This document shows, one piece after another, positions 53,086 to 61,114 of a DNA stretch of 64,000 nucleotides. Every line of letters starts with the position of its first letter. The first letter of the stretch is position 1. Source of the stretch: Falsirhodobacter xinxiangensis (lineage in GTDB: Bacteria; Pseudomonadota; Alphaproteobacteria; Rhodobacterales; Rhodobacteraceae); NCBI RefSeq assembly GCF_004959935.1, contig NZ_SMYN01000005.1:62001-126000 (forward strand). Reading direction: 5' to 3'. The position numbers were made by a program, and so were the translations under genes. Below the pieces are notes generated by a model. The model saw only the letters and a list, made by a program, of their open reading frames with translations, was not told the origin of the DNA and did no database searches.

Positions 53086-54473
53086 TTCGGGCCGATCATG
53101 TCTTCGGGCCGGACGACACGGTCGAACGTCTCGCCATCCACGAAGCCGAGCGCGATGGCTTCCTCGCGCAAGGTGGTGCCGTTCTTGTGCGCGGTCTTGG
53201 CCACTTTGGTCGCGTTGTCGTAACCGATGGTCGGGGCCAGCGCCGTCACCAGCATCAGCGATTCCTTCATCAGCTTGTCGATGCGCGCGGTGTTGGCTTG
53301 CGTGCCGACGACCATGTTGTCGGTGAAGCTGCCTGCCGCATCGCCCAGAAGCTGCATGGATTGCAGCACGTTATAGGACATCATCGGGTTGTAGACGTTC
53401 AGCTCGAAATGCCCTTGCGAGCCTGCGAAACCGACCGCCGCGTCGTTGCCCATGACATGCGCGCAGACCATGGTCAGCGCCTCGGCCTGCGTCGGGTTGA
53501 CCTTGCCCGGCATGATGGACGAACCCGGCTCGTTCTCGGGCAGGATCAGCTCGCCCAGACCCGAACGCGGGCCGGAGCCCAGCAGACGCAGGTCGTTCGC
53601 GATCTTGAACAGCGAGCCCGCGACCGTTTTCAGTGCGCCCGAGAACATGACCATCGCGTCATGCGCGGCCAGCGATTCGAACTTGTTCGGGGCGGTGACG
53701 AAGGGCAGGCCCGTGATCGTCGCGATCTCTGCCGCGACGCGGGTGTCCCAGCCGACCTTGGTGTTCAGACCGGTGCCGACGGCGGTGCCGCCTTGGGCCA
53801 GTTCATAGATGTCGGGCAGGCAGGCCTTCACCCGCTCGATCCCCTTGGCAACCTGATGGGCATAGCCGCCGAATTCCTGGCCCAGCGTCAGCGGGGTTGC
53901 GTCCTGCGTATGGGTGCGGCCGATCTTGATGATGTCCTTGAATTCCTCGGACTTCGCCACCAGCGCCTTGTGAAGCTTTTCCAGACCGGGGATCAGGGTG
54001 TCGCGGGCCATCATGCCGATGGCGACATGCATCGCGGTCGGGAAGGTGTCGTTCGACGACTGGCCCATGTTGCAGTGATCGTTCGGGTGGACGGGCTTTT
54101 TCGAACCCATCGTGCCGCCCAGCATCTCGATCGCGCGGTTCGAGATGACCTCGTTCGCGTTCATGTTCGACTGCGTGCCCGAACCCGTTTGCCAGACGAC
54201 CAGCGGGAAGTTGTCGTCGAACTTGCCCTCGATCACCTCGGTCGCGGCGGCGGCGATGGTGTCGGCAAGCTGGGCGTCCATGTCGCCCTGCGCCTTGTTG
54301 ACCAGCGCGCAGGCCTTCTTGATCACGCCAAGCGCGCGGATGATCGCGACCGGCTGACGCTCCCACCCGATGGGAAAGTTCTGGATCGACCGCTGGGTCT
54401 GCGCACCCCAGTATTTGTCGGCGGGAACTTCAAGCGGGCCGAAGCTGTCGGTTTCGGTGCGGGTCGCGGTCAT
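53082..54473 (-). CDS. fumC: fumarate hydratase class II
   Basis: Iron-independent fumarase of the TCA cycle, 463 residues. The family signature is [13 protein letters not shown], with [16 protein letters not shown] and the substrate loop [17 protein letters not shown]. Start ATG at 54473 with GGAGGAT upstream. Two small genes of unknown function (DUF4169, RHH) are translationally coupled after it. Confidence 0.96.
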   Translation of the reverse strand: MTATRTETDSFGPLEVPADKYWGAQTQRSIQNFPIGWERQPVAIIRALGVIKKACALVNKAQGDMDAQLADTIAAAATEVIEGKFDDNFPLVVWQTGSGTQSNMNANEVISNRAIEMLGGTMGSKKPVHPNDHCNMGQSSNDTFPTAMHVAIGMMARDTLIPGLEKLHKALVAKSEEFKDIIKIGRTHTQDATPLTLGQEFGGYAHQVAKGIERVKACLPDIYELAQGGTAVGTGLNTKVGWDTRVAAEIATITGLPFVTAPNKFESLAAHDAMVMFSGALKTVAGSLFKIANDLRLLGSGPRSGLGELILPENEPGSSIMPGKVNPTQAEALTMVCAHVMGNDAAVGFAGSQGHFELNVYNPMMSYNVLQSMQLLGDAAGSFTDNMVVGTQANTARIDKLMKESLMLVTALAPTIGYDNATKVAKTAHKNGTTLREEAIALGFVDGETFDRVVRPEDMIGPK

Positions 54474-54527
54474 GGGGCATCCTCCGTGAACTTGTCGCGG
54501 GTTTGATGGCCCATAACCCCGGCGAAA

Positions 54528-55079
54528 TCAATCGCGGTGGTAATGCCACACACGGGCAGGGGGCAGGTTCGCCCAGACCTTCTCGCCCTTCGTCGCCTTC
54601 AGGCCGAGTTCCGCCGCCACGCCCTGCGCGACCGGAGTGCGGTTGGAATAGGTGAACTGCGTGAAGGCGGCGCCGGGGGCCAGCATGCGGAACGCGCCGC
54701 CCACGATGGCCATCTGCGTCAATGCCTGCATCGACAGAAGCGGCAGGCCCGAGATCACCGCGCCGACGCCCGCATCCACGGTGCCCGAGGCGGTTTCCGC
54801 CCCCGCGCAATGGACGGTCACGCCGGGAAAGCGCGCCCGCAGACAGTCGCAGAAATCGGGGTTCGTCTCGAACACGGTCAGATCGCGCGGGTCGATGCCG
54901 CGGGCAAGGATCGCGCGGGTCAGCTTGCCCGTGCCAGCGCCCAGTTCGACCACGCGGCCCGTATCGGGGGCCAGATGCGCCGCCATCGCCCGCGCCAGAT
55001 CGTCCGAGGACGGGGCAAGCGCCACAACATGGTGCGGACGGCGGATCAGCTGCTTCATGAACAGGCCGAGGTCGGACAT
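54528..55079 (-). CDS. small SAM-dependent methyltransferase, PmtA-like
   Basis: A 183-residue class I methyltransferase. The SAM motif I is VVELGAGTGKLTRAIL, followed by FETNPDFCDCLRARFPGV (acidic loop). The N-terminus FMKQLIRRPHHVVALAPSSDDLARAMAA recalls short phospholipid N-methyltransferases (PmtA) and KsgA-like proteins. Start ATG at 55079 after AGGAG. If PmtA, it would methylate phosphatidylethanolamine towards phosphatidylcholine; alternative substrates are possible. Confidence 0.72.
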   Translation of the reverse strand: MSDLGLFMKQLIRRPHHVVALAPSSDDLARAMAAHLAPDTGRVVELGAGTGKLTRAILARGIDPRDLTVFETNPDFCDCLRARFPGVTVHCAGAETASGTVDAGVGAVISGLPLLSMQALTQMAIVGGAFRMLAPGAAFTQFTYSNRTPVAQGVAAELGLKATKGEKVWANLPPARVWHYHRD

Positions 55080-55137
55080 TTGGCGCTCCTGCAAAGGGTC
55101 GCCATGGTGCTATCCGCCGCTGGTAACGGCTTTGCGA

Positions 55138-55590
55138 CTACTTGCGGAACTTGTCGAGGCTGACGATCTCGGCGTCGCGTTGCGGGCGGTCTTCCGCCTC
55201 CTCCTCGGCTGCTTCCTCCTCGTCCTCCTCCTCGACGTCATGCGTCTCGAACCGGAGGCCGAATTCGACCGACGGATCGACGAAAGTGCGGACGCTGTCA
55301 AAGGGGATGACAAGCGGCTCGGGCTGGTTGCCGAAGTTCAGCGTGATCGAGAAACCCTCGTCGGTGACGATCAGGTTTTCGAACCAGTGCTGGATGACGA
55401 CGGTCATCTCCTCGGGGTAGCGGGCGCGGAGCCAGTCCGCGATCGCCACGTCTTCGTGCCGCGTGTCGAAGGTAATGAAGAAGTGGTGCGCCCCCGGAAG
55501 CCCGTTCTTCGACACATCGGTCAGCACGTTCTGGATGAGGCCGCGCATCGCGCGGTGCATCAGGTTGCCGTAATCGATGGTTTGGGACAT
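55138..55590 (-). CDS. sspB: SspB, adaptor delivering ssrA-tagged proteins to ClpXP
   Basis: A 150-residue alpha-type SspB. The substrate-binding domain opens MSQTIDYGNLMHRAMRGLIQ with LPGAHHFFITFDTRHEDV and FSITLNFGNQPEPLVIPFD. An acidic linker (EEEDEEEAAEEEAED) leads to a short C-terminal ClpX-binding tail (IVSLDKFRK). The second of two ATGs is used because AAGGAG is six bases before it. It lies 2.2 kb from ssrA, whose tag it should recognise; minCDE lies between. Confidence 0.9.
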   Translation of the reverse strand: MSQTIDYGNLMHRAMRGLIQNVLTDVSKNGLPGAHHFFITFDTRHEDVAIADWLRARYPEEMTVVIQHWFENLIVTDEGFSITLNFGNQPEPLVIPFDSVRTFVDPSVEFGLRFETHDVEEEDEEEAAEEEAEDRPQRDAEIVSLDKFRK

Positions 55591-55704
55591 TCGCATCTCC
55601 TTGATCCGGATGCAGCATAGGCGATTTGGGGGCGAAGGAAAGAGGCGTTGAACGCACCGGAGCACGGCCGGTCGCGCGCGCGGGCGCAGAAATGCGGGGT
55701 GCGA

Positions 55705-55728
55705 CCGGGGCAGGATTTCCCGCCCCGG
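55705..55728 (-). terminator. hairpin after minE
   Basis: Ten paired positions (CCGGGGCAGG with CCCGCCCCGG, one G-T) around ATTT, eight bases after the minE stop. No T-run follows on the minus strand, so it may be a stability hairpin or rho-dependent end. Confidence 0.45.
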
Positions 55729-55736
55729 CCCTGGCT

Positions 55737-56015
55737 TCAGCCTGCTTTGGTCGCGGGCGTCTTCGGCAGTTCGATGTTGATCTCGAGGCTCGACATCTGG
55801 TCGCCGCGCTCCATGCGCACTTCGACATCCTTGTCACCGATGGCGACGTATTTGCGGATGGCGGCCACGATGTCGGCTTGCAGCATGGGCAGGTAATCGG
55901 CCTCGGGGCTGCCTTCGCGGCTGCGCTCGTGCGCCAGCAGGATCTGCAGCCGGTCTTTGGCCGTCTGCGCGGATTTGGGCTGGCGCGGTTTGCGGATGAA
56001 ATCGAACAGGCTCAT
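55737..56015 (-). CDS. minE: cell division topological factor MinE
   Basis: A 92-residue protein. The N-terminal membrane-targeting helix (MSLFDFIRKPRQP), the anti-MinCD segment AKDRLQILLAHERS and the C-terminal topological domain are recognisable. It stimulates MinD ATPase to produce pole-to-pole oscillation. ATG overlaps the minD stop. Last gene of minCDE. Confidence 0.95.
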   Translation of the reverse strand: MSLFDFIRKPRQPKSAQTAKDRLQILLAHERSREGSPEADYLPMLQADIVAAIRKYVAIGDKDVEVRMERGDQMSSLEINIELPKTPATKAG

Positions 56016-56860
56016 GCCGTGCGCCCGAACAGCCGCTGGAACAGGCCCGGCTTGCGTTCGCCGACGATACGCATCTCCAGCTCGGTCCCGGTCAGGCGGA
56101 TCACCGCATCCTCATAGGCTTCGGACGCTGCCGAGGGGGCATCCAGCACGACCGGCGTGCCGACGTTCGACGCACGCAGGATCGCCTTGCTTTCGGGAAT
56201 CACGCCCAGAAGCGGCACGGCAAGGATTTCCAGTACATCCTCGACGGTCATCATCTCGCCGATCTCGACCCGCGAGGGGTCATAGCGGGTGATGAGAACC
56301 TGCGCCTTGATCGGTTCGGCGCCATCGGTTTCGGCACGCTTCGTCTGGCTGCCCAGAAGGCCCAGAACCCGGTCGCTGTCGCGCACGGAGGACACTTCGG
56401 GGTTGGTCACGACCACGGCCTCGTCGGCGAAATACATCGCCAGTTGCGCGCCGCGTTCGATCCCGGCGGGGCTGTCGCAGATGATATAGTCGAACTCGGT
56501 CTTCAGCTCGTTCAGGATCTGCTCCACACCCTCTTTGGTCAGCGCATCCTTGTCGCGCGTCTGCGAGGTGGGCAGGATCGACAGCGTATCCAGCCGCTTG
56601 TCCTTGATCAGCGCCTGCTTCAGCTTGGCATCGCCCTGGATGACGTTGATGAAGTCGAACACCACCCGGCGCTCGCACCCCATGATCATGTCGAGGTTGC
56701 GCAGACCCACATCGAAATCGATCACGACGGTGCGGAAGCCCTTTTTGGCCAGCCCTGCCGAAATCGCCGCCGAGGAGGTCGTCTTGCCGACGCCGCCCTT
56801 GCCGGATGTGATCACGATGACCCGCCCAAGCGGCGGATTGTTCTTGGCTTCGGTCGTCAT
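56012..56860 (-). CDS. minD: septum site-determining ATPase MinD
   Basis: A 282-residue ParA-family ATPase. The deviant Walker A is SGKGGVGKTT, with the switch region DFDVGLRNLDMIMGCERR and CDSPAGIERGA, and the C-terminal amphipathic membrane anchor (KPGLFQRLFGRTA). It recruits MinC to the membrane away from mid-cell. ATG overlaps the minC stop. Confidence 0.96.
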   Translation of the reverse strand: MTTEAKNNPPLGRVIVITSGKGGVGKTTSSAAISAGLAKKGFRTVVIDFDVGLRNLDMIMGCERRVVFDFINVIQGDAKLKQALIKDKRLDTLSILPTSQTRDKDALTKEGVEQILNELKTEFDYIICDSPAGIERGAQLAMYFADEAVVVTNPEVSSVRDSDRVLGLLGSQTKRAETDGAEPIKAQVLITRYDPSRVEIGEMMTVEDVLEILAVPLLGVIPESKAILRASNVGTPVVLDAPSAASEAYEDAVIRLTGTELEMRIVGERKPGLFQRLFGRTA

Positions 56861-57594
56861 GCGATCACCTCCATGCGAAGTATCTCGTCCTCTAGGTAAA
56901 TATGCGTCGAACGCTGGCGGATGGTGTCCTCCAGCATCTCGCTCGTGTGGTAGATTCCGGCGATGGCGACCAGTTCGGCATCAAGGCTCTGGCAGAAGAT
57001 ATGCGCATCCTCGTTCCCGTGGCAGCCCGCCATGGCGCGGCCCCGCAGGGGGCCATAGACGTGGATGTTGCCCGCCGCGACCAGTTCCGCCCCCGAGGCG
57101 ACCGATCCGATGATCGTCAGATCGCCCTGATCCGCCACGACCATCTGGCCCGACCGGATGGTCGAGCGGATGACGGTGTTCTGCACGGGTGCGGGGGCTT
57201 CGGTTGTCGGCGTGGGGCTGGCCTCGCGCGGTGGAGGCGCGTCGCGTCCGGGGGGCAGGGCGATCAGGCCCAGCGTCTGCAAGAGCGCCCCTCCGATGCC
57301 GGCCGCGTTCTGCACGGCAAAGACGCGCATGTCGCGGCGGCGCAGCTTTTCCACCAGATCGCGCAGCTGGTCCGGCTGGCCGAGATCCGGCGCGTTGGCG
57401 AAATCCAGCACGACGGGCCCGCCCAGCAGAAGCTGCGGCGCCTTGCGAAGCTGATCGTCAAGCTGGGCGAAGAAGCGATGATCCGCGCCGCCGGATTCGA
57501 TGCGAAGCGCCAATGCGGTCAGGAATCGCCCGCGCACCTGAAACGCGGATGCCGTGGCCGGGCCGGGTTCGGTCCGGGCGTATCGATCTGACAC
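56857..57594 (-). CDS. minC: septum site-determining inhibitor MinC
   Basis: FtsZ polymerisation inhibitor, 245 residues. The N-terminal FtsZ-binding domain (about 1-105) is followed by a Pro-rich linker (APAPVQ region) and the C-terminal beta-helix that binds MinD (IRSGQMVVADQGDLTIIGSV, then GNIHVYGPLRGRAMAG). The start is taken as the GTG at 57594; a purine-rich site lies a little far upstream, so the start is uncertain. First gene of minCDE, directly downstream of ssrA on the same strand. Confidence 0.93.
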   Translation of the reverse strand: MSDRYARTEPGPATASAFQVRGRFLTALALRIESGGADHRFFAQLDDQLRKAPQLLLGGPVVLDFANAPDLGQPDQLRDLVEKLRRRDMRVFAVQNAAGIGGALLQTLGLIALPPGRDAPPPREASPTPTTEAPAPVQNTVIRSTIRSGQMVVADQGDLTIIGSVASGAELVAAGNIHVYGPLRGRAMAGCHGNEDAHIFCQSLDAELVAIAGIYHTSEMLEDTIRQRSTHIYLEDEILRMEVIA

Positions 57595-57763
57595 GGTGAA
57601 ACTCTGCTCCTGCTTTGTGGCGGATCGCGGCACGGGCCACCCGCTTCTTATTGAAAGGCCCATCGCACGATCGGGCAACCGCGCGAAAGACGCCGCTCGC
57701 GTGTTCAGCAGGAACCCGCCAACTTGTAAAGCCCGCTTCGTGCGGAAAAGGGTGGGGAAAGGT

Positions 57764-58076
57764 GCAGGATTCTGTTGCCAGGCTCCTGCGGGCCCCGCCT
57801 TACGCGGCTAAGCGCAAGGACTTAGGTTTCGATGTCATTACTGCTTACGCAGCAACAGCCATCGGAGCACGGTTGTCGTTTGCAACTGTACATTTCGGAC
57901 CGATAACGGTGGTACCTCACCGAGCGAAAGCTGGCCCCTTTAGACGTTCGTCGATCCTGTTTCGACCCCATCCGCCCCAAACGAGGGAGTATTGGTGGAG
58001 TCGCCGGGTACCGCCCCCGGGTCCGATCCGCTTATTACGGGTGCGTTTATCGCCATAGTCCCGGCAAGCCGGAACA
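57764..58076 (-). ncRNA. ssrA: two-piece (circularly permuted) tmRNA
   Basis: On the minus strand the acceptor piece comes first and ends in CGACTCCACCA (CCA at 57995-57993). A 23-nt intervening segment (57992-57970) is to be removed, and the coding piece starts GGGGTCGAAACAGGATCGAC at 57969. GGGGTCG pairs with CGACTCC to form the seven-pair acceptor stem, which confirms the permutation. The tag frame (57883-57845) reads ANDNRAPMAVAA then stop. A final hairpin (GCAGGA/TCCTGC, 57789-57764) marks the approximate 3' end. It rescues stalled ribosomes with SmpB. Outer ends are approximate. Confidence 0.93.
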
Positions 58077-58082
58077 CCCCTG

Positions 58083-58110
58083 ATATAAGGCGCGGCACCG
58101 AGGGCCGCAA
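58083..58110 (-). promoter_or_regulatory. ssrA promoter
   Basis: On the minus strand TTGCGG (58110-58105), 16-bp spacer, TTATAT (58088-58083). Predicted start near 58076, just before the acceptor piece. Confidence 0.6.
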
Positions 58111-58159
58111 GGGCGGAACCTTGGCGGGTCCTTCCGGTTGCATTCCAAGGGAGGACCTC

Positions 58160-58489
58160 ATGAAAACGCATGATGAAATCTGGAACGAATGGAAGGATCT
58201 GGTCAACATGACCCCTTCCGCCCTGAAGAAATGGCTTGAAACCGAGGAAAGCCGCAAGGTCGGCGACACGCGGGGAAACGGCGAAAGCACCGGCCACAAA
58301 TCCGGCCACCGCATCATCGGCATCAAGGAAAAGAAGAAGGCCGATCTGAGCGAGGGCGACTGGGCGCACATGGCCAAGGTCATCGGCTATATCAAGCGCC
58401 ACAAGGCGCAGGGCGGGCCGGGGAAGGATATGGAGCACAGCGACTGGCGGTATTCGCTGATGAATTGGGGCCACGATCCGAAATCGTGA
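58160..58489 (+). CDS. DUF3140 family protein
   Basis: A 109-residue basic, soluble protein beginning MKTHDEIWNEWKDLVNMTPS, with a Gly/Ser/Lys-rich loop (GESTGHKSGHRIIGI) and the family ending WRYSLMNWGHDP. DUF3140 has no known function; its charge and loop suggest nucleic-acid binding, as a guess only. Start ATG at 58160 after GGGAGGA. It is divergent from ssrA and convergent with the binding-protein gene. Confidence 0.78.
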   Translation: MKTHDEIWNEWKDLVNMTPSALKKWLETEESRKVGDTRGNGESTGHKSGHRIIGIKEKKKADLSEGDWAHMAKVIGYIKRHKAQGGPGKDMEHSDWRYSLMNWGHDPKS

Positions 58490-58501
58490 CCCCGAATGGC
58501 G

Positions 58502-59548
58502 TCAGAAGCCGGCTTTGATCTGCTCGAACGTCTCGACCATGCGGTCGCGCATCTGCGTGTCGATGGGCGTCTGGGCCAGCAGCGTGCCGTCAACCGCGCT
58601 CAGATGCGCGTTCTCGACATCCTCGGGGGCGATCATCGCCATGCCGGCGTCGTTGGTGTGGGCATAGCCGATATTGTCCACCAGCACCTGCGCCGATTCC
58701 GGGGCAAGCCAGGCGTTGATGAAGTCATAGGCCTTGTCTTCCGACCCCGGACCGTTCTTGAAGTTGACATAGCCGCAGAAGAAGGACGACGCGCCCTCGG
58801 TCGCCTCGCGGTTGAAGGCGACCGGATAGCCGTCGTTCTGCATCAGCGCGACGCCGTCGTTCCACGACCATGCGACCTGCACCTGACCGCCCGCCATCAG
58901 CTGCGTCAGTTCCGACGGATCGGCCCAATAAGCGACGACGTTCGGATGAACCTCGCGCAGCCAGTTGGCGGCTGCCTCGAACTGTTCCTCGTTCGCGTTG
59001 GTCCAGTCGGTCACGCCTGTCGCCAGATAGGCCAGCGCCCAGATGTCGTCCGTGTTGTCCGGCAGCGAGATGCGGCCCGCGTATTTCGGGTTCGCAAAGA
59101 CCTGCACGCTGGCCACATCGTCGGCCGGGACGGTGTCGGGGTTATAGGCGATGGCGGTATAGGCATAATCGGTCGGGATGAACCAGACGCCCTCATCGTC
59201 GTGGAAAATCTCCGATTCCTTGAAGCGGTCGGAAATCTGGGCATAGACCGGGATGCGGCTGACATCCCACGGCTCGATCAGCCCCGCGTCGCGGTATTTC
59301 GACACCATCTGCGAGCAGGGGTGGCCGATATCGGCGCGGAAGCCCGACGCGACCTTCTGAAACGCCTCGTCATCGTCGCCGAACAGCGACCAGGTGGGCG
59401 CGTCGCCATGGGCATCGACATAACCCTGCACCAGTTCGGGAATCTCGAACCCTGCCCAGTCCAGCACGATCAGATCGGGATCGGCGGCGAATGCAGGGAC
59501 GGCAATGGTCAATGCGGCGACAGAGCCGAGAAGGGATTTCAGGCGCAT
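58502..59548 (-). CDS. polyamine-type (PotD/PotF-like) periplasmic binding protein
   Basis: A 348-residue binding protein with a signal peptide (MRLKSLLGSVAALTIAVPAFA). The first lobe has LIVLDWAGFEIPELVQGY and SKYRDAGLIEPWDVSRIP; YAYTAIAYNPDTVPADDVAS and SFFCGYVNFKNGP are typical of the spermidine/putrescine group. Start ATG at 59548 after AAGGA. No permease or ATPase gene is next to it, so it must use a system encoded elsewhere or act as a sensor. The exact ligand is unknown. Confidence 0.85.
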   Translation of the reverse strand: MRLKSLLGSVAALTIAVPAFAADPDLIVLDWAGFEIPELVQGYVDAHGDAPTWSLFGDDDEAFQKVASGFRADIGHPCSQMVSKYRDAGLIEPWDVSRIPVYAQISDRFKESEIFHDDEGVWFIPTDYAYTAIAYNPDTVPADDVASVQVFANPKYAGRISLPDNTDDIWALAYLATGVTDWTNANEEQFEAAANWLREVHPNVVAYWADPSELTQLMAGGQVQVAWSWNDGVALMQNDGYPVAFNREATEGASSFFCGYVNFKNGPGSEDKAYDFINAWLAPESAQVLVDNIGYAHTNDAGMAMIAPEDVENAHLSAVDGTLLAQTPIDTQMRDRMVETFEQIKAGF

Positions 59549-59715
59549 GGGCGGTCCTTTGAAAAGGTGATCGGCGGTAGCTAACCAACCGGGCGGCACC
59601 CAAGCAAGATGCGATGACGCCGCAAGGCGCACAAATCGGGCGGATGCGTAAATCGCAGGCGGTGGACGCCGCCTGCCGGGCTGCTAGTTTCGCACTCGGA
59701 CAGCCGGAGGATGAG

Positions 59716-61065
59716 ATGGCCCCCCAGACCGAAGCGCCGTTGATCCTGTGGTTCCGCCGCGATCTGCGCATCGCCGACAACCCGATGCTGACATGGGCCG
59801 CGCAGACGGGCCGCCCGCTGATTCCCGTCTTCGTGCATGAGGGGGGCTTGGGCACCGCGCCGGAATGGCGGCTGGGGCTGGCGGTCGAGAGTTTCGCCCA
59901 GCGGCTGGAGGGGCTGGGCAGCCGCCTGATCCTGCGCCGGGGCGATCCTGCCAAGGTGCTGGCGCAGCTTGCGGCCGAAACCGGGGGCGAGGTGCATTAC
60001 GCGCGCCTGCACGCCTTTCCCGATCCCGGCGTGAAGGGAGAGGCGCATCCCGGCCACCTTCTGCGCGGCCCGGACAGCGTCGCGACCAAGACGGGCGGTT
60101 TCTACAAGGTCTTCACCCCGTTCTGGAACACCCTGCGCGATATGGGCGCGCCCGAGCCGATGCCCTCGCATCGAAAGCTGTTGGCGCCGAAGGCATGGCC
60201 CGAAAGCGAGGCGCTTGCCGATTGGAACATGGGCGCGGGGATGCGGCGTGGGGCGGCGGTGGTCGCGCGGCACGCGGTGGTCGGAGAACTGGCGGCGGCG
60301 AAACGCTTGCGTGATTTTCTGGACGGCGGCTTGGTCGATTATGAGGCGGGGCGCGACCGGCTGGACATGCGCGCGACCTCGGGCCTGTCCGAGAACCTGA
60401 CCTATGGCGAGATCGGCCCGCGCACCGTTTGGCATGCGGCGCTGCATCACGAACGCGGACTGCCATTCATCCGCGAGTTGGCATGGCGCGAATTTGCACA
60501 CCACCTGATGCACCACACTCCGCATCTGGCGACCCGGCATTGGCGCGACGGATGGGAGCGGTTTCCCTGGCGCCGCGACAATGCCGATGCCGAGGCGTGG
60601 CGGCGCGGCATGACCGGAGAGCCGGTGGTCGATGCCGCGATGCGCGAATTGTTCGTGACCGGTACGATGCACAACCGCGCGCGGATGATCGTCGCCAGCT
60701 ACCTCACCAAGCATCTTTTGACCGATTGGCGCGTCGGGCAGGCGTGGTTCGAACAGACGCTGATCGACTGGGACCCGGCCTCGAACGCGCTGAACTGGCA
60801 ATGGGTGGCGGGATCGGGGCCGGATGCCTCGCCCTATTTCCGCATCTTCAATCCCGCCTCGCAGGCGGAAAAATTCGACCCCAAGCGCGCCTATCAGGAT
60901 CGCTGGCTGGCCGAGGGGCAGCGCAAACCGGGCCCAGACGCGCTGGCCTTCTTTGACGCGGTGCCTGTTTCGTGGAACCTTGCGCCCGATCAGATGCCGC
61001 CCGCGCCGCTGATCGGCCTTGCCGAAGGGCGAATGCGCGCGCTGGACGCCTATCAACGCAAGTAA
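59716..61065 (+). CDS. phrB: deoxyribodipyrimidine photolyase
   Basis: Light-dependent repair of cyclobutane pyrimidine dimers, 449 residues. N-terminal antenna domain opens LILWFRRDLRIADNP. The FAD domain has SGLSENLTYGEIGPRT, the Trp-rich electron path, and DGAMREL-like VVDAAMRELFVTGTMHNRARM and YLTKHLLTDWRVG. Start ATG at 59716 after GGAGG. The downstream cfa gene lies 50 bp away. In Rhodobacter sphaeroides phrA and cfaA belong to the sigma-E singlet-oxygen response; I could not find a clear sigma-E promoter here. Confidence 0.93.
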   Translation: MAPQTEAPLILWFRRDLRIADNPMLTWAAQTGRPLIPVFVHEGGLGTAPEWRLGLAVESFAQRLEGLGSRLILRRGDPAKVLAQLAAETGGEVHYARLHAFPDPGVKGEAHPGHLLRGPDSVATKTGGFYKVFTPFWNTLRDMGAPEPMPSHRKLLAPKAWPESEALADWNMGAGMRRGAAVVARHAVVGELAAAKRLRDFLDGGLVDYEAGRDRLDMRATSGLSENLTYGEIGPRTVWHAALHHERGLPFIRELAWREFAHHLMHHTPHLATRHWRDGWERFPWRRDNADAEAWRRGMTGEPVVDAAMRELFVTGTMHNRARMIVASYLTKHLLTDWRVGQAWFEQTLIDWDPASNALNWQWVAGSGPDASPYFRIFNPASQAEKFDPKRAYQDRWLAEGQRKPGPDALAFFDAVPVSWNLAPDQMPPAPLIGLAEGRMRALDAYQRK

Positions 61066-61114
61066 CGCTTGCCAGCGACATCTTCCGCGCCAGACTTTAA
61101 TGCGGAGGATTGCC

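Noticed and set aside
57615-58058. 147-residue plus-strand frame
   Set aside because: It is antisense to the tmRNA gene, which is supported by acceptor pairing and the tag sequence.
59549-59715. Sigma-E (singlet-oxygen) promoter before the photolyase
   Set aside because: Expected from Rhodobacter sphaeroides, but I found no convincing TGATC-type -35 with a matching -10.
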